Shown: positions 54,683 to 63,985 of the stretch, piece after piece
Layout of the letters: every line of letters begins with the position of its first letter
Position numbering within the stretch: the stretch's first letter is position 1
Assembly (NCBI RefSeq): GCF_003627755.1
Contig: NZ_CP032695.1
Span: forward strand, 1,612,001-1,676,000
Source of the DNA: Rhizobium jaguaris
Lineage (GTDB): Bacteria; Pseudomonadota; Alphaproteobacteria; Rhizobiales; Rhizobiaceae
Length of the DNA stretch: 64,000 bases
Direction of reading: 5' to 3'
Made by a program: the position numbers and the translations under genes
Notes under the pieces: generated by a model
Seen by the model: the letters and a program-made list of their open reading frames with translations, nothing else
Told to the model about the DNA's origin: nothing
The model's database searches: none

Positions 54683-54716
54683 CTGAATAGCCGGAAGGAT
54701 GGGGCGAAGGCCGACC

Positions 54717-55889
54717 TTACTTCGCTGCGGCGAGACCGGGATCGCCCTGCTTTTCGAAGGTCTGGATTTCCTTGTTGATGTAGGTGCCATCAGCAGCCTT
54801 GGCGACCTCGCGCAGATAGATGTTCTGCGTGATATGCCTGCTGTCCGGATCGATGGTGACGGGACCGCGTGGGCTGACCCAGGAGAGGCCCTTCACCGCA
54901 TCGACTGCCTTCTGTGCGTCCTGCTTGCCGCCGGTCGCCTCGATCATCTTGTAGATGACATGCATGCCGTCGAAGGCGCCGACAGCCGGGAAGGTGAGTT
55001 CGGCCGGATTGCCGATCGCCTTGCCAGCAGCAGCGACGAAGGCCTTGTTTTCCGGGGAGTCATGCGACACCGCATAGTGAAAGGTAGTCTGCATGCCGAG
55101 TGCAGCGTCGCCGAGCGCGGGCAGGTCCGATTCCTGCGTTAGGTCGCCGGGCGAAAACAGCTTGATGCCGGCGCTCTTCAGGCCGTTTTCATTGTACGCT
55201 TTGACGAAACCGAGCGTGGTCGGACCGGAGGGCAGGAAAGCAAAGACGCCCTGCGCGCCGGAATCCTTGATGCGCTGCATGATCGGGCTGAAATCATTGG
55301 TCGACAGCGGCATACGGATAGCCTCGACGACTTGACCGCCTGCCTTCTCGAAGCCGGCCTTAAAGGCATTTTCGGCATCGATACCAGGACCGTAATCGCT
55401 GACGACGGAAATGATTTTATTGACCCCGCTATCATGCGCAACCTTGGCGATCGGCGTCGAGGTCTGCCAAGTCGTGAACGAGGTACGCACGACAAGTGGG
55501 CTCTTGGTGACAATCGCCGACGTGGCGGCGTTCATGATCACCATCGGCACATTGGCCTGCTTGAGGATCGGCGTCACAGCCATGGCGTCCGGTGTGAAAT
55601 AGAAGCCGGCGAGATATTGTACATGCTCTTTGACGACCAACTCTTGCGCCGAGGATTTCGATTGCGCCGGGTCGGCCTGCGGGACGTCGCGGTAGATCAC
55701 CTCGATCTCGTTGTCGCCGACTTTGTTGCCGTGCATTGCCATATAGGCATCGATACCAGCCTTGAAGTTCTTGCCCTGCAGCGCGAATGGGCCAGAAAAC
55801 GGACCGATGACGCCGACCTTGATCGTGTCGGCATAGGCCGCGCTACCCATGGCGATAGCCGCGATTGCGGCCAAAACGAACCGTCTCAT
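54717..55889 (-). CDS. Periplasmic binding protein of Liv-type importer (probable aromatic acid ligand)
   Basis: A 390-residue LivJ-type binding protein (Peripla_BP_6). The Sec signal is RRFVLAAIAAIAMGSAAYA, and the mature start is DTIKVGVIGPFSGPFALQG. GGAGAAAAT precedes the ATG at 55889. The gene lies 152 bases from pcaB and has a PcaQ-type box upstream. In Sinorhizobium meliloti a Liv-type importer for protocatechuate is under PcaQ control, so the same ligand is predicted here; this is inference from context, not from ligand residues. Confidence 0.88.
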   Translation of the reverse strand: MRRFVLAAIAAIAMGSAAYADTIKVGVIGPFSGPFALQGKNFKAGIDAYMAMHGNKVGDNEIEVIYRDVPQADPAQSKSSAQELVVKEHVQYLAGFYFTPDAMAVTPILKQANVPMVIMNAATSAIVTKSPLVVRTSFTTWQTSTPIAKVAHDSGVNKIISVVSDYGPGIDAENAFKAGFEKAGGQVVEAIRMPLSTNDFSPIMQRIKDSGAQGVFAFLPSGPTTLGFVKAYNENGLKSAGIKLFSPGDLTQESDLPALGDAALGMQTTFHYAVSHDSPENKAFVAAAGKAIGNPAELTFPAVGAFDGMHVIYKMIEATGGKQDAQKAVDAVKGLSWVSPRGPVTIDPDSRHITQNIYLREVAKAADGTYINKEIQTFEKQGDPGLAAAK

Positions 55890-56003
55890 ATTTTCTCCTC
55901 CCACAGCCAGCCTGCTCCCGGACCAGCTTGCGTTGATGAACTTCCGTGACTGCCAATCTGGCATGTGAAATGGTAATGTAAAATGAAATAAAAGCTCGTA
56001 TTC

Positions 56004-56019
56004 ATAATTCTCAGGTTAT
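56004..56019 (-). promoter_or_regulatory. PcaQ-type box upstream of the Liv-type importer
   Basis: On the minus strand it reads ATAACC-TGAG-AATTAT, 115 bases before the binding-protein ATG. It nearly matches the PcaQ consensus ATAACC-N4-GGTTAA and the box between pcaD and pcaQ. It implies induction of the importer with the pca operon. Confidence 0.6.
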
Positions 56020-56040
56020 GTTTGACGCTAGGATTTCGGC

Positions 56041-57090
56041 TCAAGAAGCCACCCCCAGTCGTTTTACATTGCCGATCAGTTCATGGGCCGATCGCAGCGA
56101 CGCGGCCGTCGCTATCACCATAGGCGGCAACAACAACCATTCTAGCGTCCAAGCTGCGCCCGAGCGTTCCTGCTCGTGCACCAGGGATTGATGGATGCCG
56201 GAAAGCTGAACGGCATTGAAGCGGGCTAGGGATACCAGTGCCTCGGCGGCAACCGGGTTCTGCTTGTGCGGCATGGCCGAAGAGCCGCCCCCGCCGGCGA
56301 GTTCGATTTCGTCACCGGCCTGCGCGAGAAGCGCTATGTCCTGGCCGATCTTGCCGAGGCTGCCGGAGATCAGCGAGAACAGACCAGCGAGTTCCGCAAT
56401 TTTGGCCCGCTGGTTCTGCCATTGCGGCTCGTCGGTGAGGTCGAGTTCCTGCGCCAGCGATGCACGAACAGCCACGGACTTCAATCCCAATTTTTCCAAA
56501 GTGCCGACCGCGCCGCCAAACTGGAGCGGAAAAGTCTCCTGCGTCAGCCGGTCACGATATTTCTCCAGCGGATCGCACCAGGTGCGCAGCCGGTCGGACA
56601 CCGTGATCGGAAGGGCGGCCTGCATGCGGGTATAGCCCATAAGGCGATTTGAACCATACTGCTTGTCGAGCTTTTCAAGCGCCGCCGCAACGGCGAAAAG
56701 GCGGTTGCTGAACAGGAAGGCGACCGCCTTGAGACGGATCATCAGGCTGGTGTCGATGACATCCTGGCTTGTGGCGCCGAAATGCACATGCTGTGCTGCC
56801 TCGCCGCCGACCGCCTTGCGCAATTGCTTCACGAGATCCGGGACGACGACCCCGTCCGTCGCCGTCGCGGACTTCAGGCTGGCAACATCGGGCTGGAAAT
56901 GTGTGCAAACCTCAACAATTCGCTGCGCCGCCGCCTGCGGAACGAGACCATGCCGCGCTTCGGCCTTCGCCAGCGCCGCCTCGAAGGCAAGCATGGCACG
57001 AATATCGGCTTCCACCGAAAAATAAGCGGAGACCTCATCGTCGCCGAGAAGGCCGGAGAGAAACGGGTGATCGAAGGCAGAGATGCTCAT
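56041..57090 (-). CDS. pcaB: 3-carboxy-cis,cis-muconate cycloisomerase
   Basis: A 349-residue enzyme of the fumarase/aspartase superfamily that converts 3-carboxymuconate to 4-carboxymuconolactone in the protocatechuate branch. The superfamily signature GSSAMPHKQNP is present, and the N-terminus DHPFLSGLLGDDEVSAYFS is typical of PcaB. It is shorter than the 450-residue pseudomonad enzymes, as usual in rhizobia. It is the last gene of pcaDCHGB, 3 bases after pcaG. Confidence 0.93.
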   Translation of the reverse strand: MSISAFDHPFLSGLLGDDEVSAYFSVEADIRAMLAFEAALAKAEARHGLVPQAAAQRIVEVCTHFQPDVASLKSATATDGVVVPDLVKQLRKAVGGEAAQHVHFGATSQDVIDTSLMIRLKAVAFLFSNRLFAVAAALEKLDKQYGSNRLMGYTRMQAALPITVSDRLRTWCDPLEKYRDRLTQETFPLQFGGAVGTLEKLGLKSVAVRASLAQELDLTDEPQWQNQRAKIAELAGLFSLISGSLGKIGQDIALLAQAGDEIELAGGGGSSAMPHKQNPVAAEALVSLARFNAVQLSGIHQSLVHEQERSGAAWTLEWLLLPPMVIATAASLRSAHELIGNVKRLGVAS

Positions 57091-57093
57091 GGC

Positions 57094-57708
57094 CTATATA
57101 TCGAGGAAAACCGTTTCCTTGTCGCCCTGCAAATGCACGTCGAACGTATAGACCGATCCTACCTGGCTGGCGATCAGGGTGGCGACGCGGTCGCGATGTT
57201 CGATACGGGCAAGCAACGGGTCCCCCGAATTGGCCTCGGCCTCGTCCGGAAAATACATGCGCGTGTGCAACCCGATATTGATGCCGCGTGCGACGATCCA
57301 GAGCGTGACATGCGGCGCCATCCGGCGGCCGTCCTTATAGGGAACGCGGCCCGGCTTCACCGTCTCGAAGCTGAAGACGCCGTCTTCGGCGCTGGTGGGG
57401 CAACGACCCCAGCCGGTGAAATTCGGATCGGCCGTTCCGCGCAGTTCCGAAGGACTATTGTAAAGCCCGACGCTATCGGCCTGCCAGATTTCGACGACGG
57501 CGTCCTTCACCAGCGTGTCGGCGCCGTCGAAAATCCGGCCCCTGACCGTGATGCGCTCCCCAATCGTCTTTTCGTTGATCATGGATGTGCCGAGATCTGC
57601 GTCATAGACGCCGCCGATGCCGCAAAAATTCGGCGTCAGGCCGATATGGACGTATGGACCGGCCGTCTGCGACGGCGTTTCCTTGAGATAGCGGAGTTCC
57701 TGCACCAT
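57094..57708 (-). CDS. pcaG: Protocatechuate 3,4-dioxygenase alpha subunit
   Basis: A 204-residue subunit of the intradiol ring-cleaving dioxygenase. It keeps the fold motifs (TAGPYVHIGLTP, VVEIWQADSVGLYN) but not the full iron ligand set, which is carried by PcaH. The ATG shares one base with the pcaH stop (TGATG), so the two subunits are translationally coupled. Confidence 0.94.
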   Translation of the reverse strand: MVQELRYLKETPSQTAGPYVHIGLTPNFCGIGGVYDADLGTSMINEKTIGERITVRGRIFDGADTLVKDAVVEIWQADSVGLYNSPSELRGTADPNFTGWGRCPTSAEDGVFSFETVKPGRVPYKDGRRMAPHVTLWIVARGINIGLHTRMYFPDEAEANSGDPLLARIEHRDRVATLIASQVGSVYTFDVHLQGDKETVFLDI

Positions 57709-58457
57709 CAGTTGCCCTCCAACCGGTTTTCGAACAATGTCGAGCGACGGCCGCGCAGCACGATGTCAAATTTATAGGCGCGCGCATCCATTGGGATGGT
57801 ATTGCCCCAGTCAAGCGGCGCGATGAGCTGTTCGATCGCGCTTTTATCCGGGATCGTGCCGACGATCGGACATTTCCAGATCATCGGATCGCCCTCGAAA
57901 TACATCTGCGTGATCAGCCGCTGCGCAAAACCGTGGCCGAAGATCGAGAAATGGATATGCGCCGGCCGCCAGTCGTTGACGCCGTTCGGCCAGGGATAGG
58001 CGCCCGGCCGGACGGTGCGGAAAGCGTAATGGCCGTCCTCATCGGTGATGGCGCGGCCGCAACCGCCGAAATTCGGATCGATGGCGGCGAGATAGGTCTC
58101 TTTCTTGTGGCGATAACGCCCGCCGGAATTGGCTTGCCAGAATTCGACCAGAACGCCCGGAACGGGCCTGCCGCGTTCATCGAGCACACGACCGTGCACG
58201 ATAATGCGTTCGCCGATCGCGCTTTCTCCAGGCTTGGCGAAGTTATGGATCAGGTCGTTGTCGAGTTCGCCGAGAATCGAATGTCCGAACACTGGTCCAG
58301 TGATTTCGGAGATCGTTCCGTCCAGCGACAGGAGCGCCCGCTGTGGCGAGCGCAGCACCGAGGTCTTGTAACCGGGCGTGAAGGCTGGCGCATGCCAGGC
58401 ACGATCGCGGGCGAAAAAGGCGCCGGTTTCCGGCCTGCTGTTGGTTTTGTCAGACAT
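57708..58457 (-). CDS. pcaH: Protocatechuate 3,4-dioxygenase beta subunit
   Basis: A 249-residue catalytic subunit binding Fe(III). The ligands are visible as Y115 (GGRYRHK), Y154 (GAYPWPN), H167 and H169 (RPAHIHFS). With PcaG it cleaves protocatechuate to 3-carboxy-cis,cis-muconate in the cytoplasm. Normal family length; no oddity. Confidence 0.95.
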   Translation of the reverse strand: MSDKTNSRPETGAFFARDRAWHAPAFTPGYKTSVLRSPQRALLSLDGTISEITGPVFGHSILGELDNDLIHNFAKPGESAIGERIIVHGRVLDERGRPVPGVLVEFWQANSGGRYRHKKETYLAAIDPNFGGCGRAITDEDGHYAFRTVRPGAYPWPNGVNDWRPAHIHFSIFGHGFAQRLITQMYFEGDPMIWKCPIVGTIPDKSAIEQLIAPLDWGNTIPMDARAYKFDIVLRGRRSTLFENRLEGN

Positions 58458-58469
58458 ATCTGCCTCGCT

Positions 58470-58874
58470 TCAAGCCGTCTCTTCGGCGTCCATCTGTTCG
58501 AAAACCTGTTTGGCGATCTTGATCGCGTGATTGGCGGCCGGCACGCCGGCATAGATGGCCACGTGCAACAGTGCTTCGCAGACATCGTCGCGCGTCGCGC
58601 CGGTATTGCTGGTGGCGCGGACATGCATCGCCACCTCATCATCCTGACCCAGCGCTGCCAAAAGCGCGATCGTCACGATCGAGCGCTCGCGCTTGCTGAG
58701 CGTCGGACGCGACCATACGTGACCCCAGGCCGCTTCCGTGATCAGTTCCTGGAACGGCCGGTCGAAATCCGTCGATCCCGACTGCGTGCGGTCGACATGA
58801 CTGTCGCCAAGAACAGCGCGGCGCGTCGCCATGCCCTGAAGGTAGCGCTCGGACGGGGCGAGGGGATCATTCAT
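58470..58874 (-). CDS. pcaC: 4-carboxymuconolactone decarboxylase
   Basis: A 134-residue CMD-family enzyme that decarboxylates 4-carboxymuconolactone to 3-oxoadipate enol-lactone. The family core DDVCEALLHVAIYAGVPAAN is present. It is a stand-alone domain, not fused to PcaD as in some actinobacteria. The ATG overlaps the pcaD stop. Confidence 0.93.
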   Translation of the reverse strand: MNDPLAPSERYLQGMATRRAVLGDSHVDRTQSGSTDFDRPFQELITEAAWGHVWSRPTLSKRERSIVTIALLAALGQDDEVAMHVRATSNTGATRDDVCEALLHVAIYAGVPAANHAIKIAKQVFEQMDAEETA

Positions 58875-59680
58875 GGGCCTTTTTCTCCATACAGAGCGAA
58901 ATCGATGAACGCGCGGATGATGGCGGTCAGTGCCTCGGGTTGCTCGACACAGGGGATGTGCCCCGCGTCCTTGATAACTTCATAGCGCGCATTGGGGATC
59001 AGCTTGGCGGTCGACAGCACCAATTCCGGCGGCGTCGAGCCATCCTGATCGCCAACGATGCAGATGGTCGGCACCGCGATCCTCTTCGCCGCCTCGGTGA
59101 AATCGGCGTCGCGAAGGGCAGCGCAAGTGGCGACATAGCCTTCCACCGGCTGGCGGATCAGCATGTTCCGGTAGCCGCCGAAAGCAGTGTTTTCAGGACG
59201 GCGAAAAGCGGGTGTGAACCAAAGCTCGAGCACGCCGTCGGCAATTGCCTCGATACCCTCAGCTTCGACCTTGGCGATGCGGTTGGTCCAACTCTCCACA
59301 GTGCCGATCTTGTGGGCCGTATCGCAAAGGATCAGCGCCCGCACCAAATCGGGCCGCCGCTGATAGAGCGACTGCGCAATCAGCCCTCCGACCGACAGGC
59401 CGCAGATAAAGGCATTCTTGACCGCGAGCAGATCGAGCAGCCCCGCGAGATCGGTGGCGTGATCCTCCATCGTATAAGGCATCTGACCGAGATCGGAGAG
59501 GCCGTGACCACGCTTGTCATAGAGCACGATGGCAAAATCTCCCGCGAGCCGCACGATCACATCACGCCAGATCCGGAAATCGGTGCCAAGCGAATTGATA
59601 AAGACAAGAACCGGCTTATCGCCGGCCGCACCGATGATCTGGTAGTGAATCGTGACGTCGTTAATACGGGCGAACTGCAC
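58871..59680 (-). CDS. pcaD: 3-oxoadipate enol-lactonase
   Basis: A 269-residue alpha/beta hydrolase that opens the enol-lactone to 3-oxoadipate. The nucleophile is S96 in CGLSVGG, the acid D211 or D213 (VGDQDGSTPP), and the base H241 (DAGHIPCVEQP). The GTG at 59680 is chosen because GAGGAG sits about 7 bases upstream and MQFARINDVTIHY is the family N-terminus; upstream in-frame starts would run into the promoter and the PcaQ box. First gene of pcaDCHGB. Confidence 0.93.
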   Translation of the reverse strand: MQFARINDVTIHYQIIGAAGDKPVLVFINSLGTDFRIWRDVIVRLAGDFAIVLYDKRGHGLSDLGQMPYTMEDHATDLAGLLDLLAVKNAFICGLSVGGLIAQSLYQRRPDLVRALILCDTAHKIGTVESWTNRIAKVEAEGIEAIADGVLELWFTPAFRRPENTAFGGYRNMLIRQPVEGYVATCAALRDADFTEAAKRIAVPTICIVGDQDGSTPPELVLSTAKLIPNARYEVIKDAGHIPCVEQPEALTAIIRAFIDFALYGEKGP

Positions 59681-59750
59681 TGGAAATCTCCTCGACAGCG
59701 AGATTGGAGGTTTAATCTGGTTAGGTAAAATGATATTTGTCGGCCTTTCA

Positions 59751-59766
59751 ATAACCAGCGAGTTAT
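59751..59766. promoter_or_regulatory. PcaQ-type box in the pcaD-pcaQ divergent promoter
   Basis: ATAACC-AGCG-AGTTAT, a near-perfect interrupted palindrome matching the S. meliloti PcaQ site ATAACC-N4-GGTTAA. It lies 71 bases before the pcaD GTG and 8 bases before the pcaQ ATG, so PcaQ would activate pcaD and probably repress itself. Confidence 0.7.
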
Positions 59767-59774
59767 GAAAAACC

Positions 59775-60701
59775 ATGATCGACTCCCGCGTCAAATTCCG
59801 CCATCTTCAGACCTTTGTCGAGGTTGCCCGCCAGAAAAGCGTGATCAAGGCGGCCGAACTCCTGCATGTCAGCCAGCCCGCGGTGACGAAGACCATCCGC
59901 GAGCTGGAAGAGGCGCTGGGCGTCGATGTTTTGGAACGCGACGGGCGAGGCATCAAGATCACCCGTTACGGCGAAGTCTTCCTGCGCCATGCCGGAGCGG
60001 CGCTGACGGCGCTCCGGCATGGCTTCGATTCCGTTTCGCAGGAGCGTTCGGGCGAAGCGCCGCCGATCCGGATCGGCGCTTTGCCAACCGTCTCGACACG
60101 GATCATGCCGCGGGCGATGGAGTTGTTCCTAAGGGAGGAGACCTGGAGCCGCATCAAGATCGTCACCGGTGAAAACGCGGTGTTGCTGGAACAACTCCGC
60201 GTCGGAGATCTCGATCTCGTCGTCGGCCGCCTGGCCAGTCCCGACAAGATGGCCGGCTTTTCCTTCGAGCATCTTTATTCCGAGCAGGTGGTCTTCGTGG
60301 TGCGTGCAGGGCATCCGCTGCTTGCGGCCAAACAATCGCTGTTTTCCGATCTCGGCAAATACCCTGTTCTGATGCCGACGCGGGGCTCGATTATCCGGCC
60401 CTTCGTCGAGAGCTTCCTGATCGCCAACGGCGTCGCCAGCCTGCCGAATCAAATCGAGACCGTATCGGATTCCTTCGGCCGCGCCTTCGTGCGATCGAGC
60501 GACGCCATCTGGATCATCTCAACCGGCGTCGTTGCGAGCGACGTCGAGGACGGTTTGCTCAGCCTGCTGCCGATCGACACTAGCGAAACGAAAGGTCCCG
60601 TCGGGCTCACCATGCGCACCGACGCCATTCCCACCATGCCGCTCTCGATCCTGATGCAGACGATCCGTGAGGCGGCGAACGAGGTGGCGAAGAAGAAGTA
60701 G
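59775..60701 (+). CDS. pcaQ: LysR-type regulator of the protocatechuate pathway
   Basis: A 308-residue LysR-type regulator. The helix-turn-helix covers about 9-60 (KAAELLHVSQPAVTKTIRELEE), followed by an effector domain (about 95-300). The divergent position against pcaDCHGB and the binding box between them identify it as PcaQ, which in rhizobia and agrobacteria activates the operon with 3-carboxymuconate or its lactone as co-inducer. Confidence 0.93.
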   Translation: MIDSRVKFRHLQTFVEVARQKSVIKAAELLHVSQPAVTKTIRELEEALGVDVLERDGRGIKITRYGEVFLRHAGAALTALRHGFDSVSQERSGEAPPIRIGALPTVSTRIMPRAMELFLREETWSRIKIVTGENAVLLEQLRVGDLDLVVGRLASPDKMAGFSFEHLYSEQVVFVVRAGHPLLAAKQSLFSDLGKYPVLMPTRGSIIRPFVESFLIANGVASLPNQIETVSDSFGRAFVRSSDAIWIISTGVVASDVEDGLLSLLPIDTSETKGPVGLTMRTDAIPTMPLSILMQTIREAANEVAKKK

Positions 60702-60709
60702 ACGCCGGG

Positions 60710-61909
<1,200 letters not shown>

Positions 61910-61961
61910 CTAATTCTGCGCGGCGGAGAGGGCGGCAACAATGGACATTTCGCCCAAGTAA

Positions 61962-61976
61962 TTGCACAAATCGAAC
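61962..61976. promoter_or_regulatory. Candidate regulator site in the pobA-pobR gap
   Basis: On the minus strand it reads GTTCGATTTGTGCAA, sharing its GTTCGAT half with the PcaR consensus. It sits in the 113-base divergent region, 20 bases before the pobR start. Binding protein uncertain; could serve PobR or PcaR. Confidence 0.3.
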
Positions 61977-61995
61977 ATAACTGCGGGAGGTAGCT

Positions 61996-62883
61996 TTGTC
62001 GAAACTAGTGCCGACCTACGAACTCTACGGTGAAAATACAGGCAAAAAGCCAGATTTCTGGCTGCATTGCGAGACAATTCCGTCGCGCAGCAGCCAGCAT
62101 CATTGGGAAATCCGACCACATCGCCACGAAAGCTTCTTTCAGATCCTGTACATAGATGCCGGCTCCGGCGATGCGGTCTTTGACGGAGAAAGCCACGCCA
62201 TCATGCCCCCGGCGGTGATCACCATTCCGCCGCGCCTTAATCATGGTTTCCGCTTCTCCAGGGACATTGACGGCTTCGTCATCACGGTATTGATCTCGCA
62301 CCTCAAGGCGGCGCCCGGCGACCGCAGCCGGCTCGGCCAATGGCTGGCGACACCGCATCTGACGCGACTGGATACGAGCAGCCAAGACGCAGCATACGTC
62401 GCCGAAACCTTGAAGCGCCTCGGCAAGGAATTCGCCAATCGCCACAGCGGGCGCAACGATCTGCTCGAAGCCTATCTGACCTCGGCGCTGCTTCTGACCG
62501 CTCGCCTTTCCCAACAGGGAGGCGAGGGGCAAGGTGCATCCGATGAAAGCGAGCGGCGGATGGAGACGCTCTATGGCCTCATCCAGCGCCATTTACGCTC
62601 GCACAAACCTGCCGCCTTTTATGCCGAAGCGCTCGGCATCTCGCCGACACATCTGAACCGCGTCGTGCGTGACAAAACCGGCCATGGTGCACACGAGCTG
62701 ATCGTCCGCAAGCTGGTCGATGAGGCCAAGCGCGAACTGGTCTTCACATTTGGAAGCGTCCAGGAGATCAGCTTTCGCCTGGGGTTCACCGATCCCACCT
62801 ATTTCTCTCGCTTCTTCCTGAAGCAAACCGGCCAGACACCCCGCGCATGGCGCATCGAGGAACGAGAGAGGCTCGGAATGTGA
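61996..62883 (+). CDS. pobR: AraC-family regulator, probable PobR
   Basis: A 295-residue AraC/XylS-type activator. The N-terminal cupin-like sensing domain (about 15-150) contains HHWEIRPHRHESFFQILYI, and the C-terminal pair of helix-turn-helix motifs (about 195-290) ends FGSVQEISFRLGFTDPTYFSRFF. The start is TTG at 61996, supported by GGGAGG six bases upstream. Divergent from pobA, it should respond to 4-hydroxybenzoate. Confidence 0.82.
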   Translation: MSKLVPTYELYGENTGKKPDFWLHCETIPSRSSQHHWEIRPHRHESFFQILYIDAGSGDAVFDGESHAIMPPAVITIPPRLNHGFRFSRDIDGFVITVLISHLKAAPGDRSRLGQWLATPHLTRLDTSSQDAAYVAETLKRLGKEFANRHSGRNDLLEAYLTSALLLTARLSQQGGEGQGASDESERRMETLYGLIQRHLRSHKPAAFYAEALGISPTHLNRVVRDKTGHGAHELIVRKLVDEAKRELVFTFGSVQEISFRLGFTDPTYFSRFFLKQTGQTPRAWRIEERERLGM

Positions 62884-62921
62884 GCAAGGCAATGGTCTAT
62901 GCCAATGGGCGCCAACCACCC

Positions 62922-62940
62922 GCCCTCGTGGTTCGAGGGC
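62922..62940 (+). terminator. Hairpin after pobR
   Basis: A perfect 7-bp stem (62922-62928 with 62934-62940) with a TGGTT loop, 39 bases past the stop. No U tract follows. Confidence 0.45.
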
Positions 62941-63018
62941 GCTTGCGCGCCACCTCACCATGAGCTACCTCCTCACTCCGCCGAAGTGCAGTGAGCCATA
63001 TCGAAAAAGAGGCCTGCT

Positions 63019-63083
63019 CCATCCTCATCCTGAGGCGGGAGCCTCGAGCTTATCGAAGGGCGACCCTTGAAGGACGAGGATGG
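63019..63083. repeat. Cloverleaf-like palindromic repeat
   Basis: Outer arms 63019-63030 and 63072-63083 pair at 11 of 12 positions. Inside are perfect hairpins 63032-63036 with 63041-63045 (GGGA loop) and 63056-63060 with 63064-63068 (CGA loop), and a short third stem. It resembles the CTCATCCTGAGG-type intergenic repeats common in Rhizobiales; that assignment is from memory of the family. Confidence 0.6.
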
Positions 63084-63100
63084 CCCGACGGACGTGCAGG

Positions 63101-63856
63101 CTAGCGCAGAACCAGCCGCAACATCGCCTGCGTTTCCCGCAACAGCGGCAGATAACGCTCCGCCATGTCGGCAGCGACGACATAGGCCGCCGGCGCGCCG
63201 ATATTGATGGCTGCTACCGTCTGCCCGCGATCATTCGCCACCGGAACCGCGATGGAGCAGAGGCCGATTTCCAGCTCTTGATCGATGACTGCGTAACCCT
63301 GAGCCCGCACGCGGCGAAATTCAGCCATCAGTTCTTCCGGATCCGTCTTGGTATTCGGCGTGTTGGCTTTGAGCTCCGTGCGGGCAAGCACAGCGCGCGC
63401 CTCGCTTTCCGGCAAGGCACTCAGCAAGACTCGACCCATGGAGGCGCAATAGGCGGGAAGGCGGCTGCCGGGAGTGAGATTGATCGACATCACCCGGCGC
63501 TGTGACGCCCGGGCGATATAGACGATTTCGGTGCCGTCCAGCACCGAAGCCGAAGCGTTATGACCGGCGCGCTCCGAAAGCTGGTCGAGATAAGGCTGGA
63601 TGATCGTTGGAAGCGGCGTCGCCGAAAGATAGGCATGGCCAAGTCGCAGGATTTTCGGTGTCAGTGTGAAGAACTTTCCGTCGTAGTCCGCATAGCCGAG
63701 TTCGGCGAGTGTCAGCAGCGAGCGCCGCACCGTGGCGCGGTCGAGCCCCGTCAACTTGGAAGCCTCGGCGATCGACAGCTTCTGGTGTGTTTCACCGAAG
63801 GCTTCGATTGTTTTCAATCCCTTGGCAAAGCCACTTACGAAATCGCTTTCACGCAT
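63101..63856 (-). CDS. pcaR: IclR-family regulator, PcaR/PobR type
   Basis: A 251-residue IclR-type regulator. The N-terminal winged helix (about 10-70) contains FAKGLKTIEAFGETHQKLSIAE split by SKLTGLDRATVRRSLLTLAE, and the C-terminal effector domain runs about 85-250. FVSGFAKGLK is a hallmark of the PcaU/PcaR/PobR subfamily. GGAGGG precedes the ATG at 63856; an upstream start at 63898 is unlikely. It should respond to 3-oxoadipate and control the divergent gene at the window edge. Confidence 0.85.
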   Translation of the reverse strand: MRESDFVSGFAKGLKTIEAFGETHQKLSIAEASKLTGLDRATVRRSLLTLAELGYADYDGKFFTLTPKILRLGHAYLSATPLPTIIQPYLDQLSERAGHNASASVLDGTEIVYIARASQRRVMSINLTPGSRLPAYCASMGRVLLSALPESEARAVLARTELKANTPNTKTDPEELMAEFRRVRAQGYAVIDQELEIGLCSIAVPVANDRGQTVAAINIGAPAAYVVAADMAERYLPLLRETQAMLRLVLR

Positions 63857-63876
63857 AATTTCCCTCCGACTTGGAG

Positions 63877-63921
63877 ATATTGTGCGATATATGAACAAAA
63901 GTCAAATAACGCACAAAATAT
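63877..63921. promoter_or_regulatory. Divergent PcaR-type operator
   Basis: The minus strand reads GTTCATATATCGCAC at 63896-63882, 11 of 15 matches to the Pseudomonas PcaR site GTTCGATAATCGCAC. A looser copy in the other orientation is at 63901-63914. Outer ATATTGTGCG and CGCACAAAATAT arms make a larger inverted repeat between pcaR and the divergent gene. Confidence 0.5.
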
Positions 63922-63985
63922 TTGACGCCGATCGCCCGGAGGCGCTTATTTACGGCCAGACGACATGAATATTTTGGGAGGCCTT

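Noticed and set aside
63019..63083. Cloverleaf considered as a tRNA
   Set aside because: No CCA end, anticodon loop or T-loop consensus, and stem lengths do not fit a tRNA.
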